Below are positions 1 through 8,076 of a DNA stretch of 56,336 nucleotides, piece after piece. The notes below the pieces were generated by a model, which saw only the letters and a list, made by a program, of their open reading frames with translations, was not told the DNA's origin and made no database searches. The DNA is from Synechococcus sp. 8F6. Its GTDB lineage: Bacteria > Cyanobacteriota > Cyanobacteriia > PCC-6307 > Cyanobiaceae. Location: contig NZ_NQKZ01000013.1 in NCBI RefSeq assembly GCF_002252665.1, positions 1-56,336 of the forward strand, given 5' to 3'. Both the position numbers and the translations under genes were made by a program. Numbering within the stretch: the first letter of the stretch is position 1; each line of letters opens with the position of its first letter.

Positions 1-85
1 TCCCCTGGTCCCTGCGCATCGGCACCAGGCTCTCCAGCACTCACCCCACCGGCCAACGAGCTTGTCGCCGACCGGCCAACTTCAT

Positions 86-155
86 TGTCGGCAGACATCA
101 AATTTGTGGCGGGCGCCACGGCCGGTGACATGCAGTTCCTGCCGGTGTCGGCAGA
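86..155. repeat. Direct repeats, possible relic of an IS21-like end
   Basis: The ten-base word TGTCGGCAGA occurs at 86-95 and again at 146-155, exactly 60 bases apart, each followed by AT-richer sequence and then GTGGCGG- or CCGCCACT-like segments. A weaker variant (TTGTCGCCGA) starts at 62. Spaced short repeats of this kind are typical of the ends of IS21-family elements, but no transposase gene is present here. The rest of 1-442 shows no gene I can support. The assignment is tentative. Confidence 0.3.
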
Positions 156-442
156 TTTCATCCGCCACTTCCCGCCGATGAGCGCGGTGGGGGCCCGTCA
201 GCACCCGCAGCAGGGCCCCCTGCTCTCGGGGTCAGGCAGTGGTGGCGGGGTAGGAACCAGCGAAAGTGGATCAGGTCGCCCCACAACGGGCCTTCTATGG
301 CCTAGGAGCAGATGGGCATAATCAAAGTGTCATAACAGTCAAGCATCAATAATCCCTTCGAAATGCATGGTCGAGCTTCCAGGGCAAAACGCCGTTAGCA
401 TCCCAATGGTCAAAAGCACTGCCAACCGAGGCGACATTAAAA

Positions 443-1729
443 TTAGCCCGAAGCTAGCCAGGTTTTGCGACTGCGAAGCAAGAAAGACAGGATGAACCCA
501 ATTAATGCAGGCTGCACTAAGGCATCGGAAACAACCCCAATGCGACCTCCCACGTACTGCTCATAGAACAAGAAGAAAGTCCCTAAGCAAATCGAGGTCT
601 TCGGGGTCTTCAGGGCTGGACTCGCGTTGTCAAATATGTTCGCGAAATAAGGAACCACGCCTAAACAGATAACAAGCCTGTAATCCCATGATCGACTTAC
701 CAGCCAAGTAACCAGGATCATGCAAGAAAACATCAATGCTGCCTGCCTAGAGCTCTCCAGTCTTTGATCGTCTTGACTCCCCGCAAATAAGCCGTCAAAT
801 CGATCGCTCCGTAGAATGTACGCAATAAAAACAACAACTGCAGCCTTGAAAGCCGTCAGGATCATCGCCATCATCCCCCCAAGCCTAGATTGATAAGAAG
901 CCAAAAAGCCAAAACTCGTACCGCCGTCAGGCTTGGGCGTGTTTGCCATTATTTGAGAAAGGTCTCCAATTTGGATTAAAACCCCAAGGCAACTCATAAC
1001 AAGAATCAAAATAGGAATCCATTTAGCTCTTCTATCTGGCCAGCGAATAGCGAGCCCAAACGACCAGGGTGCTAGCCCTACCAATGGAAATACTTTCAAC
1101 GCAACAGCACTGAACGCCAATGCGGAAGCGGTTATTGCTTTTGCCGTTTGGCCACCAAAACCCTCTGGCGGGAACAGGAGCAATGGCACAAAAAGACATA
1201 CCCCAAAGACAATTACATCATGATTTCCCCTTTCGATAGCAAGCTGAAAAGGAAACGACATGATAAAAGCCGTGGCTATAAGCAAGCCCTTCGTTCGGCC
1301 TTTTGTCAGGGCAAAAACAAAGACAGACACAGCAATGAGCCCAAATACACCAAACAAGGCTCCTGTCAGCTCAGTACCTTCAGCCCCTATCCCTAGACTA
1401 CGCAAAAGCTGAAGACTGGGCCACGTATAATTGAATGGCCTCTGGAATGGATCGCAATTCGAAGTGTTTGCCAGAAGCTCCCAAAAACTGGAACCACAAC
1501 TACTCGAATGAGTAAGCTGCCGCAAGTCTGCAAAAACTGGACTCATTCGGGGAACCCGAAAAAAAGCAAAAGATCCTCCAGCTGAAAAGTAATATGAGGC
1601 AAGCGAGGCAAGCGTATATGCCAATGAACAAAAGAATGCAAACGCTGCAAATAAGTGCAGCCTGCCAGTCGAGGGTTTGGCAAGGTGGCTGTCAAGCTTG
1701 CGATCCATCGGCGATATGGGAAGGGGCAT
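443..1729 (-). CDS. GT87/DUF2029-like integral-membrane glycosyltransferase
   Basis: A polytopic membrane protein of 428 residues with many hydrophobic segments. It carries an ERGNHD motif near residue 166 and an LKVFP motif near residue 211. Both resemble the conserved signatures of the GT87 (DUF2029) family, GT-C enzymes that use polyprenyl-phosphate sugars on the periplasmic side of the membrane. The start chosen is the ATG at 1729, which overlaps the TGA of the upstream dprE1-like gene as TGATG. The reading frame extends further upstream, but that part lies inside dprE1. It is the last gene of the arabinose-type operon, so it is a likely user of the lipid-linked pentose. Base composition is clearly AT-richer than dprE1 (positions 961-1020 contain 23 G+C of 60), which suggests separate acquisition. 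The exact donor and acceptor cannot be read from the sequence. Confidence 0.8.
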   Translation of the reverse strand: MPLPISPMDRKLDSHLAKPSTGRLHLFAAFAFFCSLAYTLASLASYYFSAGGSFAFFRVPRMSPVFADLRQLTHSSSCGSSFWELLANTSNCDPFQRPFNYTWPSLQLLRSLGIGAEGTELTGALFGVFGLIAVSVFVFALTKGRTKGLLIATAFIMSFPFQLAIERGNHDVIVFGVCLFVPLLLFPPEGFGGQTAKAITASALAFSAVALKVFPLVGLAPWSFGLAIRWPDRRAKWIPILILVMSCLGVLIQIGDLSQIMANTPKPDGGTSFGFLASYQSRLGGMMAMILTAFKAAVVVFIAYILRSDRFDGLFAGSQDDQRLESSRQAALMFSCMILVTWLVSRSWDYRLVICLGVVPYFANIFDNASPALKTPKTSICLGTFFLFYEQYVGGRIGVVSDALVQPALIGFILSFLLRSRKTWLASG

Positions 1730-3114
1730 CAGTGCAATCCAGCTCGATTTCGTATGGATGAATAAAACACGGCGAGTGGATCCAACAGCCTGGAAGGCCT
1801 CGCCCACTCAGAATACTGCTTATAACTTCTCAGGAACATCTCTCGCGCCTGCCTAGAATCCTTGGCTAGATACAGCCTCCCCCCGGCGGCCGCCACCTCT
1901 TCGTCCAATTGATCCAGCACCTCCAGCAGCCCCGGCACAGCAGCAGGCACATCTGCGGCAAGCGTCCACCCCGGAATCGGGAATGACAGCGGCGCTGGGT
2001 TACTAGGCCCAAAGCGCTTGAGCACCGTGAGGAAGCTTGGTGCTCCCACTTGCCGCAGGGCCTCCAGCGTGCGCGGCACCAGATGAGCCGCTTCATTGGG
2101 CACCGCGAACTGGTACTGCAGAAAACCTGCCGGCCCATAGATCCGGTTCCAATCCTGCACCCCATCGAGGGGATGGAAGAACGGCGCAATCGCCTGCAGC
2201 TCTCCCACCCCATGCTTGGGGGCCTTCCGGTACCAGGCCTCGTTGAACGCCCGCACCGTGAACTTGTTCAGCAGCCCACCCGGCAGGAACGGTGGTGCGG
2301 AAGCTAGGGCCTTGGGGTCGTAGTAGAGCGGGTTCGATTGCTGGCTCTTGGGTAGTGCTTCGGCAGGGGCATGGTCACCGCAGGTGAGGACGCCACGCCC
2401 TTTGGGATCAAGGCTGTCAACCCAGGCCACGCTGTAGCGGTATTTCGTATCGGCCTCCACCATCGCGGCCATCAGCGACTCCAGATCGCGGTAGCGGGTG
2501 GTGTCGACGCTGATCAGTGAGCTGGTGATCGGGATCAGTGAGAAGGTGGCCTCCACGATCACCCCCGTGAGGCCCATGCCGCCGACGGTGGCCCAGAAGA
2601 ACTCCGCCTCGTCAAAGCTGCCCCGGCCGCTGGGGGTGAGTTCGCGCAGCGTGCCGGTGCCATCCACCAGCAGCAGCCGCTGCACGTGGTTGCCAAAGCT
2701 GCCGTCCACGTGGTGGTTCTTGCCGTGCACGTCAGCCGCAATCGCACCGCCCACCGTGACGTTGCGGGTGCCAGGGGTAACAGGCAGGAAGAACCCCGCC
2801 GGCACGATCACCCGCAAGATCTGATCCAGGCTTACTCCCGCCCCAGCCGTCACCGTGCTGCTGGCGGGATCCAGCTCGATGCGATTGAAGGCCGGCAGCT
2901 CGATCACCGTGCCGTCTTTGAGCTGGGCGGCATCGCCATAGGAGCGGCCCAGGCCCCGGGCGATCAACGACCTCGGCGGCGCACCACGGATCAGCTCCTG
3001 AAGCTGCTCCACCGAGCTGGGCTGAATCACCTGAGCGGATACAGGGTTGGTGCGACCCCAGCCGCTCAGGGTTTTCGTTTCGGCCGTGAGGCCTGCAGGC
3101 AGGGGGATGGTCAC
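1729..3114 (-). CDS. dprE1: DprE1-type FAD-dependent polyprenyl-phosphoryl ribose 2'-oxidase
   Basis: A 461-residue FAD oxidoreductase of the VAO fold. It contains RGLGRSYGDAAQ, TPGTRNVTVGGAIAADVHGK, SFGNH and FWATVGGMGLTG, which match the FAD domain of mycobacterial DprE1. Near the C-terminus, GRLYLAKDSR supplies the lysine equivalent to catalytic Lys418. DprE1 oxidises the 2'-hydroxyl of decaprenyl-phosphoryl ribose to a keto intermediate, the first half of epimerisation to arabinose. The start is taken as the GTG at 3114, five bases after the TGA of the DprE2-type gene; a frame extending to 3258 overlaps that gene and is unlikely. The mycobacterial Cys387 position (PGW-N-I-C) is alanine here (PGWTLAAD). 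The family assignment is strong; the polyprenyl chain length is unknown. Confidence 0.93.
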   Translation of the reverse strand: MTIPLPAGLTAETKTLSGWGRTNPVSAQVIQPSSVEQLQELIRGAPPRSLIARGLGRSYGDAAQLKDGTVIELPAFNRIELDPASSTVTAGAGVSLDQILRVIVPAGFFLPVTPGTRNVTVGGAIAADVHGKNHHVDGSFGNHVQRLLLVDGTGTLRELTPSGRGSFDEAEFFWATVGGMGLTGVIVEATFSLIPITSSLISVDTTRYRDLESLMAAMVEADTKYRYSVAWVDSLDPKGRGVLTCGDHAPAEALPKSQQSNPLYYDPKALASAPPFLPGGLLNKFTVRAFNEAWYRKAPKHGVGELQAIAPFFHPLDGVQDWNRIYGPAGFLQYQFAVPNEAAHLVPRTLEALRQVGAPSFLTVLKRFGPSNPAPLSFPIPGWTLAADVPAAVPGLLEVLDQLDEEVAAAGGRLYLAKDSRQAREMFLRSYKQYSEWARPSRLLDPLAVFYSSIRNRAGLH

Positions 3115-3119
3115 AGGGC

Positions 3120-3866
3120 TCAGAGCTTGGAGGCGATGGAAGCAGGCAGCAGACGGATCAGCCGCATCAACGGCGACCACCACCAGGGCAGGTATTCGAT
3201 GCCCCGCTTGTTGGACCGGCGCAGCAGATCTCGCGCCACCGACTCGGGGCTGGCACACAATGCAGGCGGTGCCTTGCCCACGGTCATCGGTGTGGCCATG
3301 AACCCGGCCTTGATGATCCGCACCGCAAACGGCTTGCCGTGGCTGCGCAGCAGCAAACCCTCACACAACGCCGTGAGCGCTGCCTTGGCGGCGCCGTAGT
3401 GGTAATTCGAGGGCCGCCCCCGATCTGCTGCCACCGAACTGAACACCCACAGCCGCCCTGGTTTGGCGAGGCGTTCAGGCGTGGCGATGGCAGTGAGCCA
3501 GGGAATCAGGCCGCCCACGTTGGCCGCCAGGATCCGCAGGGCCTCTGCCGCATCGCTGCGGGCTAGCTCGGCATCGCCCAGCGATCCGGCGGTGATCAGG
3601 TAGAGGTCGAACTCCCCCACCTCAAGGCGCCGGGCTGGCTCCAGGGCGGCATCGGCTAGTAGGTCGGTGGTCTCGGTACTCACCGTCGCACCCCACCGCT
3701 GCTGTAGTTCAACGCCCAGCGGTTGGTTGGCTTCCCCGTTGCGCGCCACCAGGTGGAAGCGTTGGCAGCCCCGCCCAGCCAGCTCCCGGCAGATGGCCTT
3801 GGCCACCTCGCTGGTGCTGCCAAGCACAAAGGCGCTGCGGATTGCTATCGGAACTGCTGCGGCCAT
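3120..3866 (-). CDS. dprE2: DprE2-type SDR, polyprenyl-phosphoryl 2-keto-pentofuranose reductase
   Basis: A short-chain dehydrogenase of 248 residues. The nucleotide-binding motif is GSTSEVA near residue 16, the variant typical of DprE2 rather than the usual TGxxxGIG. The catalytic YxxxK is in HYGAAKAAL, preceded by FSSVAADRGRPSNY. DprE2 reduces the keto intermediate made by DprE1 to decaprenyl-phosphoryl-D-arabinofuranose using a nicotinamide cofactor. The gene lies immediately upstream of dprE1 with a five-base gap and two bases after a flippase-like gene, so the DprE1/DprE2 pair is probably co-translated. The start is an ATG at 3866. Confidence 0.92.
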   Translation of the reverse strand: MAAAVPIAIRSAFVLGSTSEVAKAICRELAGRGCQRFHLVARNGEANQPLGVELQQRWGATVSTETTDLLADAALEPARRLEVGEFDLYLITAGSLGDAELARSDAAEALRILAANVGGLIPWLTAIATPERLAKPGRLWVFSSVAADRGRPSNYHYGAAKAALTALCEGLLLRSHGKPFAVRIIKAGFMATPMTVGKAPPALCASPESVARDLLRRSNKRGIEYLPWWWSPLMRLIRLLPASIASKL

Positions 3867-3868
3867 GG

Positions 3869-4801
3869 CTAGGAGTCTCGCCTGAGTTGGGACCCAGCAG
3901 GTAACGGAAGGACACCGATTGCAGCCGCGAGAGCCACCATCGACCAGAGCGTGATCAGCCGCCGCAGCACCGCAATAGGCAGGGCGATCCCCGCCGGCAC
4001 GCCCTGCTGGCCCAGCAGCAGCACTGTGGCCGCCTCATTCACCCCGATCCCACCCGGCAGGGAGGAGGCCATTCCGGCCGTGCCCGAGAGCAGATAAATG
4101 GCCACCGCCGCCGGGATGGTGATCGCGGCCGGGGCCAGCAGATGCACCAGCAGCCAGAGCACCAGAGCTTCATTGGCCCACACCAGCACCGAGATCAAGG
4201 CCGCCGGCACCATCGCCCTGGCCAGGTCGCCACTGGGCAGGTGGTGGCGCCAGTGCTGCCAGCGACCTGCCAGCCAACGGCGAGGCCTGGAGCTGCTGGC
4301 CAGCACCACTGCGCTGCCGGCCAGCAAGGCGATGCCAAGCAACCAGGGGCTGCTCAACGCGGGGAACCGTCCGAGCACCTGGGCCGGGGTGAGCACCAGC
4401 AGCAACAGCGCCACGGCAATGACGTCAGCGCAGCGCTCGGTCACGAACACGTGCACCAGGGGCAGGCGGGGATAGCCGAGCTGCTCATGCAGCAGCTGCA
4501 CCCGGCTCAGTTCCCCCACCTTGGCGGGGGTAGCGGTGAGGGCAAAGCCCCGAAACCAGCCCAGCAGATCTGGCCAGTTCGTACTGCCGATCCCCAACCG
4601 CCCCAACAGCAGGCGCCAGCGCCAGTAGCGGCCCCCGTAGCTCAGAGCCACCACCCCATAGAGCACCGGCAGCCACACCAGCAGCGACTGCAGCGCTTTG
4701 AGTAGGGCATGCTGCTGGCTAGCAGGGAGCTGCACTACACCGGCCGCAGCAATGGCGAGCAAGCCCAGAGCGACCAAAACGAGCCAGGGCTTACTCCTCA
4801 C
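3869..4801 (-). CDS. Flippase-like integral membrane protein (UPF0104/LPG synthase TM family)
   Basis: A 310-residue polytopic membrane protein. Conserved family signatures are RYWRWRLLL (about 58-66), ATPAKVGE (90-97), ERCADV (122-127) and LPGGIGVNEAATV (248-260). The family comprises the TM domain of lysylphosphatidylglycerol synthase and stand-alone proteins proposed to move lipids across membranes. Next to dprE2, the natural inference is export of the polyprenyl-phosphoryl pentose. It is paralogous to the C-terminal half of the fusion protein at 6514-8076. The start is a GTG at 4801. The gene keeps the high GC of the core operon, unlike its upstream neighbour. The transported substrate is inferred only. 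Confidence 0.88.
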   Translation of the reverse strand: MRSKPWLVLVALGLLAIAAAGVVQLPASQQHALLKALQSLLVWLPVLYGVVALSYGGRYWRWRLLLGRLGIGSTNWPDLLGWFRGFALTATPAKVGELSRVQLLHEQLGYPRLPLVHVFVTERCADVIAVALLLLVLTPAQVLGRFPALSSPWLLGIALLAGSAVVLASSSRPRRWLAGRWQHWRHHLPSGDLARAMVPAALISVLVWANEALVLWLLVHLLAPAAITIPAAVAIYLLSGTAGMASSLPGGIGVNEAATVLLLGQQGVPAGIALPIAVLRRLITLWSMVALAAAIGVLPLPAGSQLRRDS

Positions 4802-4804
4802 GGC

Positions 4805-4842
4805 CTTGTTGATCTGGCCTCAAAATCAACCACATCAACAAG
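4805..4842. repeat. Perfect 9-bp inverted repeat in the operon gap
   Basis: CTTGTTGAT at 4805-4813 pairs with ATCAACAAG at 4834-4842 across a 20-base loop. A second inverted pair, ATCTGGCC/GGCCAGAT, overlaps the same 81-base gap. This is the only sizeable gap inside the seven-gene run and lies at the edge of an AT-rich gene, so it could be an mRNA processing hairpin or an insertion scar. No T-run follows, so a terminator is less likely. Confidence 0.45.
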
Positions 4843-4882
4843 TCCTGAACTCAACAATTGATGGCCAGATGGATAAGTCAAA

Positions 4883-6517
4883 TCACATCTCCTGACGATC
4901 CGTTTCACCCCTAAACGTCTTGATCATCTGAGCTTCGGAAGGGTGGTCAGAGGCGTAGTGTGAAATCGAGTCGGACATCGTTTCAGCTGAGCCCGGAGAA
5001 GTTGCGTAGAACGCCACAACATCTGATGCAGGAGTGATCTGCCTGCCAGGGAGCTTGAGCTCTGCAACCTTAATCCAGTTTTCAGGAGTGACCGGAAACC
5101 AGCTGTCGTAGACGATTGCATGCTCAACCTTTTTGTCAGCCATCAAACGCGGAATCCACACTCGAGGATCAGCGTTGGGATCCCTACGAAGAGAAAGAGC
5201 CTCATATGAGCCCAGGCCCCAGAGATCAAGAACATATTGCCTGGAACTCAATGCGACAGCCCCCAGGTCATTGACTGCAACTGGCTTATTGAGGTATTTA
5301 CCGGCAATCAAGGCCATTTGGACTTGTTGATCTTGAATATTCCGTGCTGCAGCAGGGGTAAGCAGGGTCGACTGCCAAAGTGGCCTTGTTCCAATGACAA
5401 AGATCACCATTAATGGAAATAAGGCTTGTTTCTTAAGAAGGCCGGGGAAGCTTCTGACCTGGCGTGGCGCGGATGCACCGGCGCCTTGGATCGAGTTATG
5501 AACGTTTTCAGTCCAGAGATCAGCAGAGATAATCAGGGCATACAAAAGAATGGAAACTTCGTACCGGCCAAACCACCCATTCCTGCCTAAACACAAATGG
5601 AGCACGACCGGAGCCAACAGAAGCATTAACACTCGAAGCCAGCTTCTCTGAAATGCCATAAACTCAGACAAAAAGGCAAGACTGAATACGGTGAAAGTGG
5701 GGAGAGAATAGACATTACTTATCACGCTTCCCGCCATTGACCTGGCAAGCCCAAAAACAGATCCAGCTGTTGTCGCAGACTGCTTGGCAAAAACTGATGA
5801 AGGCAGATACCCCAGCCCAAGGCTTCCTAGGAAAACAGAGAACAAAACCAGTGCAGCCGCGAGAAGCAGGCCGGTCCATAACGCCTTTGTCCTTGTGGCT
5901 GGCCCTTGCAAGCCCAGATAACAGATGACCGGTATTGATATCGCAAGCCCCTCATACCTAATTAAAGGAAGGAGAAAGAGAGAGCCCCACAAGAGGAAGC
6001 CCGACCTTCGCTCAGCGAGCGAGGCTGCAATAATTGCAACTAGCAGAACCTGGAGCGAATGCTCCATGCCAGTAAATACCAGGCCGTAAATATTGAGGCA
6101 GAAGGCAACGAACGATGCAAGCACCCAAGAAGCCAGCCAACCAGCTCTAAAGCGAGACAAAAGCAAGCGCTGCAGAACCAAAATAGTTCCAGCAAGGCAA
6201 GCCAGATTGACGATCAATGGCGCAAGCCAAAAGCCCTTCATGCTGGCAAATGGTGCCATAAGGAATGGCCACAGAACGCTGCTCGATGGGGCCGAGTACT
6301 CGGAAGGGTTAATCCCGTAATGGAAACTATTTATGCCTTTGGCAAGAGCTAAATGAATATACGGATCATCAAGAGTGTAAATAAACTGCCAGCCTGTTAT
6401 TAAGCCAACCAGGTCCAAAAGAATTAGGGGGGGGTAAGCGCAATGAAAGGCCCGATGAGTTTGGATCGATTCATTATTCGAGTCAGGCAAGGTTGTTGAG
6501 GCAGAGTATATGGTCAT
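4883..6517 (-). CDS. GT-C family membrane glycosyltransferase, AftB/PMT-like
   Basis: A 544-residue protein with multiple transmembrane segments and a soluble C-terminal domain from about residue 385. The first extracytoplasmic loop holds an Asp-Asp pair (YTLDDPYIHLA, D50-D51) followed by YGINPSEYSAPSSSVLWP and, later, GMEH at 150. This layout is typical of GT-C enzymes that use lipid-linked donors. The C-terminal stretch VNDLGAVALSS...LDLWGLGS resembles the tail of AftB-like arabinofuranosyltransferases. In mycobacteria aftB is adjacent to the UbiA-type synthase, as is nearly the case here. The start is an ATG at 6517, overlapping the preceding stop by four bases (ATGA). The gene is AT-rich (25 G+C of 60 at 5641-5700) against GC-rich neighbours. 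Arabinofuranosyl specificity is inferred from context. Confidence 0.83.
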   Translation of the reverse strand: MTIYSASTTLPDSNNESIQTHRAFHCAYPPLILLDLVGLITGWQFIYTLDDPYIHLALAKGINSFHYGINPSEYSAPSSSVLWPFLMAPFASMKGFWLAPLIVNLACLAGTILVLQRLLLSRFRAGWLASWVLASFVAFCLNIYGLVFTGMEHSLQVLLVAIIAASLAERRSGFLLWGSLFLLPLIRYEGLAISIPVICYLGLQGPATRTKALWTGLLLAAALVLFSVFLGSLGLGYLPSSVFAKQSATTAGSVFGLARSMAGSVISNVYSLPTFTVFSLAFLSEFMAFQRSWLRVLMLLLAPVVLHLCLGRNGWFGRYEVSILLYALIISADLWTENVHNSIQGAGASAPRQVRSFPGLLKKQALFPLMVIFVIGTRPLWQSTLLTPAAARNIQDQQVQMALIAGKYLNKPVAVNDLGAVALSSRQYVLDLWGLGSYEALSLRRDPNADPRVWIPRLMADKKVEHAIVYDSWFPVTPENWIKVAELKLPGRQITPASDVVAFYATSPGSAETMSDSISHYASDHPSEAQMIKTFRGETDRQEM

Positions 6518-8076
6518 CGTTTATTGCTCGGCCGCCACATCAGACACACCACGCCGAGGGCCGTGGCGAACCAGAGCGTCATTAGCCGGATCAGCAGCGT
6601 CGCTGGGGTGGCCGCCGCCACGCCCACGCCCTGCAGGGCCAGCAGCCCCACCGTGCCGGCTTCCGTGCTGCCGAGCCCGCCCGGCAGCAGGGTGAGGGCA
6701 CCGAGCAGGCCGGCAGTAGTGTGGGCAATGGTGGCGCCACCGATGCCAACGGCTTCTATTCCCATGCCGCGCAGCAGCAGCCAGAGGCTCACCCCCTCCA
6801 GGGTCCAGGCCAGCGCTCCGATCGCCGTGGCCTGCAACAACAACCCTGGTTGCTGCAGTTGCCGCAACGCCGCCAAGCCATCGCCGCCGGCATTGGCCAG
6901 CTTGCGGGGCAGCAGTTGTTTCAGGCTGCCCTTGAGCTGGGCCTTGGCCCAGGGGCTGGTCAGCACCAGCCAACCCACGAGCACAGCAAACAGAGCGATG
7001 CCAATCGGTACGGCCAGCGGCACCTGCCAGCGCAGCAGCAGCGGCAGGTTGATGACCAGCAGCAGCAGCACCGCCGTGCCATCGGTGAGCCGCTCCACCA
7101 CCAGCGCCATCAAGGTGGGCGGCACCGGCACGCCGCACTCCTGTTTGAGCAACAGCGAGCGCACCGCTTCCCCTGATTTGCCTGGTGTGGCCGTAAACGC
7201 ATAGGAGCCCATCCAGATCCGTGCATCCGCAGACATCGGTGGGTGCTGCTTGAGTGCAGCGAGCAAAAGCCGCCAGCGGGAGTAGCGGATGCCGTAGCCC
7301 AGTAACACCAGCAGCAGGCCCAGGGCGATCTGCGGCCACAGGCTGCGCAGCAACGGAACCAACTGATCCCCTTGGCTCCAGATCCCCAGCAGTCCGTAGC
7401 CCAGCAGCGCCAGGGCCACCACCGGCAGCAGCGGTCCCAGCGAGAAAGCTGGATAGGGCTGGGGTTCGGATAGGAAGCTGCGGTAGTGGGGCAGGGCAGC
7501 CGCCTGCAGCAGCTCGCGGTCGCCTTTGCTGTCGCCGTAGGCCTCGATCGTGAGCCCATCCAGTGGGCCAAGGTGCTCCGCCAGTCGCCTCACCTTCTCG
7601 GGGCCCTTGCAGTTGGGGCTGGCCAGCTTGGGGAGCCATTGGCCGTGCTGGTGCTGCAGCTCGGTGCAGAGCAACTCCACCCCCAACCAATCGGCCAACG
7701 GCTGCAACAGCAGCCGGGGTGAGGCCGAACAAAGCACCACCCGATCGCCCCGCTGCTGGTGCCAGCGCAACCGCACCAAAGCTTCCGGGCGCAGCTGGGC
7801 CTGCAGTTCGCCCAGTAACCAGTCCCCACGGCCAGCTGCATTGGCCCGGTTCACGGCTCCGCAGACGCCAAACGCGGCGATGGTCTGCTGCTTGAACCGT
7901 CCCGTGCTCACCAGCCGCAGTTGCCAGCCAATCAGCCAGGGCAGAACGGCCATGGCGGCCAGCAGCTGCCCCATAGCTCCCTTGGATCGGCGGGCAGCCA
8001 GCCACAGGCAGTCGCCCCGCAGCAAGGTGCCATCGACATCAAAGACCGCGACCCTGCTGCCCACCGCCTGGCCCAT
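6514..8076 (-). CDS. HAD phosphatase fused to flippase-like membrane domain
   Basis: A 520-residue two-domain protein. Residues 10-200 form a HAD-IB phosphatase: FDVDGT (D13, D15), CSAS (S117), a lysine in NCKGPEK (K157) and GDSKGD (181-186) supply all four HAD motifs. Residues about 212-520 are a polytopic UPF0104/LPG-synthase-TM-like domain with RYSRWRLLL, ATPGKSGE (297-304), ERLTDG and LPGGLGSTEAGTV (464-476). The likely role is dephosphorylation of polyprenyl-phosphoryl-5-phosphoribose to polyprenyl-phosphoryl ribose, coupled with membrane translocation. It takes the place of the Rv3807c-type phosphatase. The ATG at 8076 overlaps the stop of the UbiA gene (TGATG). The open frame runs upstream through the UbiA gene, but that part is a shadow. 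Confidence 0.9.
   Translation of the reverse strand: MGQAVGSRVAVFDVDGTLLRGDCLWLAARRSKGAMGQLLAAMAVLPWLIGWQLRLVSTGRFKQQTIAAFGVCGAVNRANAAGRGDWLLGELQAQLRPEALVRLRWHQQRGDRVVLCSASPRLLLQPLADWLGVELLCTELQHQHGQWLPKLASPNCKGPEKVRRLAEHLGPLDGLTIEAYGDSKGDRELLQAAALPHYRSFLSEPQPYPAFSLGPLLPVVALALLGYGLLGIWSQGDQLVPLLRSLWPQIALGLLLVLLGYGIRYSRWRLLLAALKQHPPMSADARIWMGSYAFTATPGKSGEAVRSLLLKQECGVPVPPTLMALVVERLTDGTAVLLLLVINLPLLLRWQVPLAVPIGIALFAVLVGWLVLTSPWAKAQLKGSLKQLLPRKLANAGGDGLAALRQLQQPGLLLQATAIGALAWTLEGVSLWLLLRGMGIEAVGIGGATIAHTTAGLLGALTLLPGGLGSTEAGTVGLLALQGVGVAAATPATLLIRLMTLWFATALGVVCLMWRPSNKR

Noticed and set aside
85-321. A 78-codon frame at the window start
   Set aside because: The translation is Gly/Ser-rich and spans the putative IS-end repeats; no start signal or similarity is seen.
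1729-3114. Alanine at the Cys387 position as evolved drug resistance
   Set aside because: There is no reason for such selection in a cyanobacterium; it is more simply natural family variation.
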